Shown: positions 1 through 7,156 of the stretch, piece after piece | Layout of the letters: each line of letters begins with the position of its first letter | How positions within the stretch are numbered: the first letter of the stretch is position 1 | From: Cerioporus squamosus | Taxonomy: Eukaryota > Basidiomycota > Agaricomycetes > Polyporales > Polyporaceae | Direction of reading: 5' to 3' | DNA length: 16,497 bases | Assembly (NCBI GenBank): GCA_022592435.1 | Contig: JABYQS010000633.1 | Span: forward strand, 1 to 16,497 | The notes under the pieces: generated by a model | The model's input: the letters and a program-made list of their open reading frames with translations, nothing else | Databases searched by the model: none | Told to the model about the DNA's origin: nothing | Position numbers and translations under genes: made by a program

Positions 1-337
1 TCGTAACAGAGAGAGGAAGGAGACGGAGGGACTTGCCGTCTTTCTTGACCACGCAGAACCATCGCGACCTGTACGAGGAGTTCGAGGGCTCGTAAACTCC
101 AGCGGCCTCCTTGCGGCGTATAATTGCGCAGACTTCGTCGAAGAGTCCAGGAGGAATTGGTATGTTGCGTTGAACCCAAGGACGGTGCGGAATGGTGGGG
201 ATGACGACCGGCGGGAAGAAGTCTTCACGGAACTGACCGCGTTCCTCATCGTTCCAGGCGAAGGCGTCGTTCTGCTGCATGATGAGCTGGTGGAGGAGAG
301 CACGTTCGTCGGGCCACAGGAAGTCGCCGTCGTGAAG
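1..337 (-). pseudogene. Pol fragment: linker and N-terminal reverse transcriptase, left of the hAT insertion
   Basis: The minus strand is open from the duplicated target site to the window edge. It reads through a linker typical of basidiomycete Gypsy Pol (LHDGDFLWPDERALLHQ, then IPHRPWVQRNIPIPPG) into the fingers of the reverse transcriptase (EPSNSSYRSRWFCVVKKDGK). Residues just before the edge read SLRLLPLSVT. At this point the family usually has a longer block containing L-x-PLN, so a small deletion may be present, but the edge prevents a check. The frame joins exactly to the Pol fragment at 928-1584 if the hAT element and one copy of its target duplication are removed. It is called a pseudogene because it is cut off from its start. 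Confidence 0.85.
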
Positions 338-345
338 CTTGTCCG
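338..345. repeat. 8-bp target-site duplication, left copy
   Basis: CTTGTCCG directly abuts the left terminal inverted repeat and is repeated exactly at 928-935, beyond the right one. An 8-bp duplication is the hallmark of hAT-superfamily transposition. Confidence 0.93.
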
Positions 346-363
346 TAGTGACTTGCAAGTCCC
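346..363 (+). repeat. Left terminal inverted repeat of the hAT-type element
   Basis: TAGTGACTTGCAAGTCCC, 18 bp, matches the right end without mismatch. It contains a 12-bp perfect palindrome, GACTTGCAAGTC (350-361), which could be a dimeric transposase-binding site (inference). Confidence 0.93.
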
Positions 364-421
364 AGCTCGGCCTGAAGCCCGGGGCTTTGGCCCGGCTTCA
401 GACGGCCGGGGCTTGGTCGAA

Positions 422-457
422 GCTCAGGCCAAGCCCGGGGCTTGGCCCGGCCTGAGC
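422..457. repeat. Left subterminal fold-back repeat
   Basis: GGCCAAGCCC (427-436) and GGGCTTGGCC (438-447) are perfect inverted arms around one base. The flanking GCTCA and TGAGC extend the structure. The unit AAGCCCGGGGCTT also occurs at 375-387, so this end carries repeated GC-rich subterminal motifs, as hAT ends often do. Confidence 0.75.
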
Positions 458-778
458 CGCGGCTTTGGTTGACTGAGAGGTCATCTCGGATTCTGAGAAT
501 GGGGGGTATTCATAAGTGTCTACTGATGTTTATACAGGTCATCTGGGGTCAATTACGAGTTACTCACCATGCGCAGGGACCCTAGAAGCATATGAACTGT
601 CAGACATATGAGTGCGAGTGAGTAAGTTGGTTCTACTACTCACTGAGAGCAGTAAGGAGTGTTGTACTGGAAGATATCATTAGTGAGTCATTAAACACTG
701 TCTATTCTTCCATTTCTGACGCACCTGGACAGGCAAAGTGGGTCCTGCACGGTGTGAATGAGCAGAGCGTTTAAGCCC

Positions 779-833
779 CGGCCTGACGGCTCGGCTCGGG
801 CTTGACATATCCTTGAGCCGAGCCGTCAGGCCG
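779..833. repeat. Right subterminal 19-bp perfect inverted repeat
   Basis: CGGCCTGACGGCTCGGCTC at 779-797 is perfectly complementary to 815-833, with a 17-nt spacer. It can form a long GC-rich hairpin near the right end of the hAT-type element. Confidence 0.9.
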
Positions 834-909
834 TCAGAAGCCCTCTCCAAAGCCCGGCTCATCCCGGCCTGTGCGAGGGCTCGGCCTCACGGCTTGACGG
901 CCTGAGGCC

Positions 910-927
910 GGGACTTGCAAGTCACTA
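910..927 (-). repeat. Right terminal inverted repeat of the hAT-type element
   Basis: GGGACTTGCAAGTCACTA is the exact complement of the left end (346-363). The 12-bp palindrome GACTTGCAAGTC recurs at 912-923. Confidence 0.93.
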
Positions 928-935
928 CTTGTCCG
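928..935. repeat. 8-bp target-site duplication, right copy
   Basis: CTTGTCCG is identical to 338-345 and directly follows the right TIR. Confidence 0.93.
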
Positions 936-1553
936 CAGTGTCCTTGCGCTCCTGTGTGTAGCGGCCAGTCGGGACGAAGGGTGGAGGATGCGGGGAAAGC
1001 GGAGGCATGTCGGCGAGAGGATCGCCTGTAATTTTGCGGACGATGCGGAACTGGTCAGGGAGCGGAGCAAGGACGGGCTTGGTCTTCTTTGCGACGGGCT
1101 TGTACTTGCGTTTGGCGGCATATACGGGAACCGGAGTGTCGGAGGGTGGAAAGGTAGAGGAATCAAAAGGAGAGCAACCGGAAGCTGAATGGAAAAGCAG
1201 ATGATCATAAGAAGTAAAAGGTAGGACTGTAGTGCGATCCAAGACATGCGAGTGGATAGAGAAGATGGGTAGTGTATGCTTTGCACTAGAAGACGACGGT
1301 GCAGCGGCAAATGCAGTAGCAAGTAAAACTGGCTCTGGTGTGTGTGTATAGAGGCTAGCATATGGGAAGGAAGGGTCGGTGAGGGAATCGGAACCAAGGA
1401 TCGTGGGGTCACAAGCAGATAGGTAAAGTAGATCTAAATGTGAAGGGGCGTCGAAGTTCGAGTCTAATAACGAGAAAGCATCCACTGTAAGGGGGTCTGA
1501 ATGTCCTGGTGCATAGCTAAGTACTAGTGCGGCTTCTCCCTGGTCGTCGTCGA

Positions 1554-4166
1554 TCAGATCCTCGAGCCGACTTGAAAACCCGGATTAGGGCGCGCCTGGA
1601 GTCGAGAAGGCGTCGGGGAAGCGCGAGAGAACTCGGGCTCGATGCGCGGTAGAGTCGGGATGGTAGTCTCGAGGTCCGAGTTCGGATCGTATAGGGTGAT
1701 CGTCTGTGAGCCGTCTGAATTCGTCTGGACTGAACTGGAGGTGAGAACATCGAATGGGCGACCAAGCAGGACGTCGTAGGGTGCGCAGGGGATGACATGG
1801 ATTTGGAGGTAGACGACGATTGAACCGAACCGGACGGGGACATTACGCGCAAGCCCAAGTGTCTCGCTGACCTGACCATTCGCGCTTTGCATCGGAATCT
1901 TGAGCCGCTGGTCGAAGTCGATGCCGAGCGAGTGTGCGACGCCTTCCGACATGGATATGATCGCGGAGCCACTGTCGAGGATGCAGGAGACGCGTGCCTT
2001 GTTCAGGAATACGCCTTCGATCGCTCGAACAGCGGCTGATGGAGGAGCGACACGGATGGGGACAGGATCCTCGTTCGGAGGGAGGTCCCGAAGGTATTGC
2101 TCGTAAGGATCTTGCATCACGAGCGCACCGGGCGGCGGGGACTGGGTGGCCTGAACGAAGCTGACCGGCATCGAGGCGACGAATGTGTCGACAGGCTTTG
2201 TGCTGGGTGCCTCATCGGAGTCGTCAAAGTCGTCCGTGTAGGGGAGATCAGGGGTGGCCGCAGTGACGACGTCTTGAGAAAGGACTGGCTCCGTACTGGT
2301 TGCGACTCGACGCGACGAACAAGTGTCCCGAGTTTGCTGACGAACCTCCGGTGCAATAGAGAGCAGCTCCTCTTGACTGAGAGTGATCTGCGTCTCCATG
2401 CACCGCTTGAAGACGTTCGCGGCGTGCCGGGGATCGTACACCGGGGCCTGCGTCCTGTACGCGGCTTCCTGCTTCTTCGGAGCCTGCAGAGGGCGCGCGG
2501 GAGGAGCAGCGAAGTTGCGTTGGTGTGGCGGGATGTATGTCGCATCGCGGGCAGTTCGGTACGGGTGCTCTGGAAGCTGCGTTGTCTCGGGAAAGCTGTC
2601 GGCGGCCTGAGGGTGTGCGGACTCGACTGGGGGTGGTGAGGGCGCGGTTATTGTCGGGACTTCGAGTCGGGGACGTTCTTGCTGAGTCGGGGATGTCGTC
2701 GACGAAGTCCCCGGCACAGCTGTGCTCGAGTTCTTGTGCTGCTCCTCTGGTACTTCCTCAATGCGAGCCTCTGGAACTGGCGGGTCAGCAACGCGATGCG
2801 GGGGCTCTGGGAAGCGTACCGCGCGCCGCTGCGCTCGCTCTGCGCGTGCCCGGGACTGATCAGCAGCCTCTTGAGTGACTCGCTGCCTCTGAGCTCGCTG
2901 GCGCTCCAGAGCGTACAGTTCCTGACGGAGACTGTCGATCCGCTGGTCGTGGTCGAGTGTGTGAATGATTCCGCCAGCGTACGCGGGTGCAGGAGGGCGA
3001 GGGTGGTCGGAAGCCAGATACGAAGGCGTCTGAGATGTCGTGAGAGTGGCTGTGTGAGAGACCGGCGAGAAGAAGAGCTGCGGTGCCACATTCGTCGAGC
3101 GCGCCTCTGGATAGAGTCGGTAGTACTCTTGAACGCGCTCGCGAAGCGTAGCACCATGCACAGCCGAGGGAACGTAGTTCCCAGAGGCGAGCACCACCTC
3201 TTGCTTGTCGTTCCGAGTGACGAGTCCAGCCTGGATGTCAGCGTCGACTTGAGGGCAGCGGCGGATAGGATGGGTAGTGTCTCCGCAGTAGAAACATGCT
3301 CGAGATCCTGAGGACGGCGGCGACGGGTTCTGCGACGCACTGAGGTGTGGCGGAAGCTGCCGGGCTGCTGGTCCGAGAGCGACGGGGACTTGCGGTGCGG
3401 CGGCAAGTTGAGCACGCTGGAACTGGAGGAAGGCTGAAGTCATAGCCTTGAGAGCTTCCGTGACCTCGGCGAGCTCTGACTTGACAGGCGACGGGGTCGA
3501 CGAGGATGGGGAAAGGGTGGAGGAGACTGGGGTAGGGGACGCAAAGCGATGGTGAGTGAAGGAAGAAGGGACCGTCGCTTCGAGGATATGTCGGACAGCT
3601 TCCGTGACTTGTACGATGGAGTACTGTTGGCGTGGGGCTAGAACCTCAGGGTGAGTAATCTTCAAACGTTCTAGGACCTGCGTTCGAAGACTCTCCTGTA
3701 AACCCTGAACGAACCAGTAGTCACGATCGTCCTCTCGAAGGTAGCCACCTGTCGTGAGGAAAGTAGCGATGTCCCGGTACTTGCGAGAGTACTCGTTGAA
3801 CTCCTTGATGGAGTGGATGCCGTTCTTCGCCGTCAAGTTGACAAGGACGTCGAGATCTCGAAGGGTGAAGAGCATCTTGCCGCCTTCGCCGATGTACTCC
3901 GCGAGTACTGCGTCCTTAAAGTCCTTCCAGGACTTCATTGGGTCGCTGAACTCGGGATATGATCGCCAGATGGTCTTCTCCGTGTCCGGCGCATATCGTA
4001 CCGCATGGTCCTTCTTTTCGCGGGGGCTCTTCACACCGGCTTGCTCGAAACAGTACTCGAGGTCCTCAAAGAATCCCATTATGGAGCGGGCGTCGGAGCC
4101 TGGGCTGAAGCTCGGAGCGCCAACGCCGCCACGCGGAGGCATGCGGTAGGGAGCAGGCTGAGCCAT
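1554..4166 (-). CDS. gag-pro: Gag-protease polyprotein of the Ty3/Gypsy element
   Basis: The frame is 870 residues from the first ATG (4166) to TGA. Residues about 30-200 form a retrotransposon Gag core (FFEDLEYCFEQAG; DYWFVQGLQESLR), which builds the virus-like particle shell. A CCHC zinc knuckle at 291-304 (C-x2-C-x4-H-x4-C, CFYCGDTTHPIRRC) is the RNA-binding nucleocapsid motif. A charged stretch at about 410-470 (repeats of QR, RAR, ER) could be a coiled coil. A retropepsin-like domain follows, with the active site ILDSGS (Asp at about 731) and the conserved LLGRPFDVL loop, which matures the polyprotein. The frame shows no stops or shifts, so this part may still be functional. The coding-like frame continues upstream of this ATG (see 4167-4682), so the true start is uncertain. 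The product would act in the cytoplasm as part of the retrotransposon particle. Confidence 0.9.
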   Translation of the reverse strand: MAQPAPYRMPPRGGVGAPSFSPGSDARSIMGFFEDLEYCFEQAGVKSPREKKDHAVRYAPDTEKTIWRSYPEFSDPMKSWKDFKDAVLAEYIGEGGKMLFTLRDLDVLVNLTAKNGIHSIKEFNEYSRKYRDIATFLTTGGYLREDDRDYWFVQGLQESLRTQVLERLKITHPEVLAPRQQYSIVQVTEAVRHILEATVPSSFTHHRFASPTPVSSTLSPSSSTPSPVKSELAEVTEALKAMTSAFLQFQRAQLAAAPQVPVALGPAARQLPPHLSASQNPSPPSSGSRACFYCGDTTHPIRRCPQVDADIQAGLVTRNDKQEVVLASGNYVPSAVHGATLRERVQEYYRLYPEARSTNVAPQLFFSPVSHTATLTTSQTPSYLASDHPRPPAPAYAGGIIHTLDHDQRIDSLRQELYALERQRAQRQRVTQEAADQSRARAERAQRRAVRFPEPPHRVADPPVPEARIEEVPEEQHKNSSTAVPGTSSTTSPTQQERPRLEVPTITAPSPPPVESAHPQAADSFPETTQLPEHPYRTARDATYIPPHQRNFAAPPARPLQAPKKQEAAYRTQAPVYDPRHAANVFKRCMETQITLSQEELLSIAPEVRQQTRDTCSSRRVATSTEPVLSQDVVTAATPDLPYTDDFDDSDEAPSTKPVDTFVASMPVSFVQATQSPPPGALVMQDPYEQYLRDLPPNEDPVPIRVAPPSAAVRAIEGVFLNKARVSCILDSGSAIISMSEGVAHSLGIDFDQRLKIPMQSANGQVSETLGLARNVPVRFGSIVVYLQIHVIPCAPYDVLLGRPFDVLTSSSVQTNSDGSQTITLYDPNSDLETTIPTLPRIEPEFSRASPTPSRLQARPNPGFQVGSRI
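1575..1581 (-). promoter_or_regulatory. Candidate -1 ribosomal frameshift site GGGTTTT between Gag-Pro and Pol
   Basis: On the minus strand the Gag frame reads CCG GGT TTT CAA, so the heptamer is G GGT TTT and fits X XXY YYZ in the zero frame. After a -1 slip it reads GGG TTT TCA, exactly the Pol frame. It lies in the only stretch where both frames are open: Pol opens after a TAA at 1587-1585 and Gag stops with TGA at 1556-1554. Form and position fit retroelement frameshifting. Function is inferred, and I did not establish a downstream stem or pseudoknot. Confidence 0.6.
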
Positions 4167-4682
4167 TCGGGATTGGAGTTGCTGGATGGCGGAGGCGAGA
4201 ATAGGTCGGAAGGAAGGAAGGTCGGTGCCGGGGAACGTGAGAGGGAGATTGGCCCACTCGTCGAAGGGAGCGTGGAGGTTCGAAGGAGGGAGAGAAAGCG
4301 TCGAAGAGCGGGAGCGAGAACGGGATGGGTTAGTGGATGGAGTACGGAAGAGCTCGCGGGCGGCGGCGGCGTCGTCTAGCTCGGACTGTTCGTCGTCGAG
4401 CCGGCTATGTGCAGCGAGGGGAGATGGAACGGGGTCAAGGAGATCGGAGGAGGTGTCGGGATTTGGGAGGGCGTTATTGAACGCAGAACGGAAGTCTTCG
4501 CGTTCGAGCTCGCGCTGTTCCGATGCGCGCGTTGAACGAGACGTAGTGTGGGCTTGAGGCTGGCTCCAGTCGACCGGACGCAGAGGAAAGGTCTCGGACG
4601 AGGAGCTGGAGACGGAGGAAGGGGTAAGAGATGAGAGTGTAGATGAAGTGGGACTCGCCAGGTGTATATGCTCAGGTAAGAG
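4167..4682 (-). other. In-frame upstream extension of Gag, 172 codons with no ATG
   Basis: The Gag frame stays open upstream of the ATG at 4166 back to a TAA at 4685-4683, and it looks coding: S/P/D/E-rich with segments such as FPLRPVDWSQPQAHTTSRS and APFDEWANLPLTFPGTDLP. I find no ATG in these 172 codons. Either translation starts at 4166 and this is leader that happens to be open, or it starts at a non-AUG codon, or the original start was lost or lies across a splice junction. Confidence 0.55.
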
Positions 4683-4697
4683 TTATTGAACTCTCGA

Positions 4698-4715
4698 CCC
4701 TCGCGGTGGGCTCCA
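4698..4715 (-). other. Candidate tRNA primer-binding site
   Basis: The minus strand reads TGGAGCCCACCGCGAGGG, beginning with TGG as needed to pair with a tRNA CCA end. It lies just upstream of the Gag frame and 3 nt inside a CA dinucleotide (4720-4719) that could end the 5' LTR. The complement can be laid out as the 3' half of a tRNA (T-loop-like TCGACC, 5-nt stem, 7-nt acceptor strand, T, CCA). The tRNA was not identified. Confidence 0.5.
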
Positions 4716-4793
4716 ATTTGATGAACCTACACACAGGGCGCGTGCGTCGGTCCGAAGGTGCGATGGTTCGACTGGGCGTACACGAGGGGAGTC

Positions 4794-4859
4794 GAGAGGT
4801 GGAGAGAGGAGGAGAGAGAGAGAGATGGTGGAGAGGAGAGGGAATGGAGAGAGGGAGAG
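4794..4859. repeat. Purine-rich low-complexity tract (CT-rich on the minus strand)
   Basis: The plus strand is almost all G and A, including (GA)n runs. On the transcribed minus strand it is a CT-rich block within the presumed R/U5 part of the LTR, similar to the pyrimidine-rich leaders common in fungal transcripts. Confidence 0.7.
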
Positions 4860-5096
4860 CGTCGGGTAGGGACTTGTAGTAGTGTAGATGTCGAATCCAA
4901 CGCGTTTTGACGCGTCGGATGGCTGCGCGCGGACCTGTGCGTGAGTGCGAATCGAAACCGAAAGGTTAGACGTCGAAGCGAGAGGAGAGAAGGGACGTTG
5001 AGCGTCGAAAGTCGAAGGTCGAGGACGAAGTCGAGCTGGAAGTCGCGAGGTCGAGGGGGGACTAAAACTTGTTGTACATACGTCGCTCCGAGTCGC

Positions 5097-5102
5097 TATA
5101 TA
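5097..5102 (-). promoter_or_regulatory. TATA box of the candidate LTR promoter
   Basis: The minus strand reads CTGTATATAGCGACTCGG in an otherwise GC-rich setting, about 380 nt upstream of the candidate LTR end. This fits a U3 promoter driving the retrotransposon RNA. Confidence 0.5.
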
Positions 5103-5474
5103 CAGGCTGAGAGGTATCTATGACGTAGCTATTCGAGAGAGTGGTTGCGAGGGGGATGGGGAGGGAGAGAAAGAGCTGGAATGCGGAAAAACTACACAAG
5201 GAGAAGAGCGCTAATCGGCTACCGTACGCGAGGCGCGATCACGAGGGCGCGTCTGAGGGGAATGGTGGATGGGTCGAATTGTGTGCGAAGTGTACAGTAC
5301 GTAGAGGCTAAAGTAATTGTACCGTAGTGATCCTGGAGGTCAAGCGGAGGTGCGAAAATAGTTTTGGTGTGAGTAGGAAGGCTGGGAAGGGAGTGGGAGG
5401 CGGTCGTCTCGGGGTCGGGCTGAGGCAGCGCGCGCGTCTCGAGCTGATCGAAGACGCGCTCGGAATGCATCGCA

Positions 5475-6540
5475 GTGGGCAAGTGCGTCGTCGTCGGGCT
5501 ACGGGGAGATCGCGAGGCTCGTGCGCCGTCTGGGCTGACGTCGAGGTCGATGCTGCTTGGTCAGCTCGATGTCGACCGCTTTCTCGACATTTCGTGCGAC
5601 TCCGGGTGCGTTCTGGACGTCGACCCGCGTCGAATCTCGTCGCTGCTTGTGCGCACTGATCGAGAGGCCGTCGGCGGTCGCATTGGAGGTCGTCGAAGGC
5701 GTCGGTAGTCGGGATACACGCGCAGCGAGGCGCGGGGCTCATCAGCGCACCGCCGGAGAAGGTCGTACAGAGCATAATGATCGGCAACGTGCTGCATCCG
5801 TGGGTGCGAGACCAGGCGGAGGAGCTGAAGGACAGGCTGCTCGTGTGTGTCGACTGCTCGGGGAAGGTGCTGAGCAGGATTGGCGAGCTTCAAACGCGGA
5901 TCTGGAACGAGCTGCCGAAGATGGCCGGGATGGAGGGGAAGATCGAGGACTGGGGAAATACCAGTGCGTGATTATATGGGCCGCGCTGAAGCGTCCAGCG
6001 ATCATGTACGTACTACGATGACTTGTCGAGTCTCGTATCTGCTACTAATTGTAGCGAGAACATCTCACTGCTTCTATACATTGACGAGAGACGTTTTCGG
6101 CGAGATCGTTGGACCTGTGGGTTTGCGGAGGCTTGCTCGTTCGACTGGAACACGAACCCGCTCGGTCTCCTCGTCGCCAAACGGCCGCACGCGCAGTGCG
6201 GTCATCTGGCGAGACAATGCTTAAACCTGTGGTTCCCCTCTCTTTGGAGCAACACGTGCGGGTGAACGGCTCGAGGATCATCCGCTACTAGAGCACGTTC
6301 CCGCCCTCGGCCGTCAAGCTCCCGTGCGACACAACGAACAACTCGATGTACAACGCCGTGTGCTCCTCCAAGTCGGAATACTTAGACGAGGAGGAGACCG
6401 AGGGTGGTGGACGGCCCAATCGCTTCTGCAGATGTCCCGGGTAGGGCGACCTCGGTAGCAAGGGCGAGAAGATGGACGGAGTGTATGAACGAGGCAAGGT
6501 GATTCGGCGACCGAGGGTACGACAGGGGAAGGTGAAGTGA
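5475..6540 (+). pseudogene. Decayed coding remnant, unknown protein, plus strand
   Basis: Three pieces with coding-like composition follow each other in successive frames: one containing LDVDRFLDISCDSGCVLDVD (about 5550-5675), a short EVVEGV (about 5685-5702), and one from about 5708 containing PPEKVVQSIMIGNVLHPWVR, then AEELKDRLLVCVDCSGKVLS and RIWNELPKMAGMEGK. The last looks helical. Two 1-nt shifts (near 5683 and 5703) would link them. A plausible intron follows at 5964-6054 (GTGCGT donor, CTACTAAT branch region, TAG acceptor). Beyond it are open pieces broken by stops (RVNGSRIIRY, stop, then AVKLPCDTTNNSMYNAVCSS). I do not recognise the family. It lies directly beside the LTR and may have been cut by that insertion. 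Confidence 0.35.
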
Positions 6541-6679
6541 GCTTGCGTTACAATGCGCCTGATGGCTTACTACTGAACATAGTGGTCATACTTTCTGGGT
6601 TTTGTTCTGCGCTCGTGAACAGGAACTACAGCGAGCTGCAGAGCTTCTGGCTTCCCTCTTCTGAACGACCGTTCCTCCT

Positions 6680-7153
6680 CTAGTCCCGGCCCTGACCTGA
6701 CGCACGGTGAGCATCGCATTCGTTGACGAACAAGTATGGACACGCCACACTCACAACAACTGTTACTCCGTCTTCAGGGTTTCTCCTACGATCTCCTGCA
6801 TCCGGCGGAAGCACATCCGTCCCGTCGGAGGCGGCAGAAACAAGCGTGTCCCCGCCCGCGGCGAAAGCAACGTGAGTCACTTCCGCGTCATGCTCGGTGA
6901 ACACCGCGATCCCCGACCCGTCGCGCGCATCCCACAACCGCACCGTCTTGTCTTCGGAGGCGGTCGCGATGTAGCCACCGCAGGGTGAGAAGCATACGGC
7001 TCGGACAGATGCTCTGTGTCGAGGAGCGAGAAGTCGTTCGCCGGACACAGTGGACCACACGATGGCCGTTGCGTCCTCGGAGGCTGATGCGATTCGGGAA
7101 CCGTCCGGAGAAAAGGACACATCGCGCACCTGGCCAGCATGACCGCGGTTGAC
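6680..7153 (-). pseudogene. WD40-repeat protein remnant (about two and a half blades)
   Basis: The minus strand encodes clear WD40 blades: GHAGQVRDVSFSPDGSRIAS to TAIVWSTVSG, then VRAVCFSPCGGYIATASEDK to TVRLWDARDG, then a partial third (VTHVAFAAGGDTLVSAASDG). The GH, SPDG and D-x-x-V-x-L/V-W-D positions are all visible. WD40 proteins normally need about seven blades to close a propeller. Here the frame begins after a TGA (7156-7154) with no ATG, and the third blade runs into non-WD sequence and a stop at 6680. It is best read as a fragment of a larger WD40 (possibly NACHT-WD40) gene. Bases 7157-7700 on the same strand give only weak, frame-scattered open stretches that I could not assign. 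Confidence 0.75.
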
Positions 7154-7156
7154 TCA

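Larger units (their letters stand above)
346..927. mobile_element. Non-autonomous hAT-type element (MITE-like), 582 bp, nested in Gypsy pol
   Basis: The ends are perfect 18-bp inverted repeats, TAGTGACTTGCAAGTCCC (346-363) and its complement (910-927), flanked by the exact 8-bp duplication CTTGTCCG. TIRs starting TAG/CAG plus an 8-bp duplication are the classic hAT signature. No transposase reading frame is present in any frame, so it would have to be mobilised by an enzyme made elsewhere. Both ends carry GC-rich subterminal repeats that fold back (422-457 and 779-833). The middle, about 480-770, is AT-richer and shows no gene. The insertion adds a TAG stop to Pol immediately inside its right TIR (927-925 on the minus strand). 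Confidence 0.93.
928..1584 (-). pseudogene. Pol N-terminal fragment, right of the hAT insertion
   Basis: A minus-strand frame is open from just after a TAA (1587-1585) to the hAT insertion, where a stop at 927-925 from the inserted TIR ends it. It has no good start codon and lies in the -1 frame relative to Gag-protease, overlapping its last 31 nt, so it is probably made as a Gag-Pol fusion by frameshifting. The first part is low-complexity and rich in S, P and D. The end contains the conserved run RKYKPVAKKTKPVL, then LPDQFRIVRKITGDPLADMP and PPPFVPTGRYTQERKD, which I recognise as the linker ahead of RT in basidiomycete Gypsy polyproteins. The reading resumes in frame at 337 after the insertion. 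Confidence 0.85.
1..5296 (-). mobile_element. Ty3/Gypsy LTR retrotransposon, 5' part, truncated by the window edge
   Basis: On the minus strand the parts follow Gypsy order: candidate 5' LTR (about 5296-4719), primer-binding site (4715-4698), Gag with a CCHC zinc knuckle, aspartic protease with a DSGS active site, then Pol up to the start of the reverse transcriptase. The rest of Pol (remaining RT, RNase H, integrase) and the 3' LTR would lie left of base 1. The element is interrupted by a hAT-type insertion at 346-927. The Gag-protease frame is long and intact, so the copy may be fairly young, but the nested insertion puts a stop in Pol and makes this copy non-autonomous. The outer LTR edge is a guess (a TG at 5296) because no second LTR is available for comparison. 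Confidence 0.88.
4719..5296 (-). mobile_element. Candidate 5' LTR of the Gypsy element
   Basis: This gene-free stretch lies upstream of the candidate primer-binding site. It contains a TATA box and a pyrimidine-rich transcribed strand, as expected for U3-R-U5. The inner edge (CA at 4720-4719) follows from the primer-binding site. The outer edge (TG at 5296) is only a plausible choice, and the true start could differ by tens of bases because the partner LTR is outside the window. Confidence 0.5.

Noticed and set aside
834..1412. Long minus-strand reading frame spanning the hAT right end and Pol
   Set aside because: It runs across the transposon junction in a frame different from the recognisable Pol residues and has no motif; it is a shadow frame.
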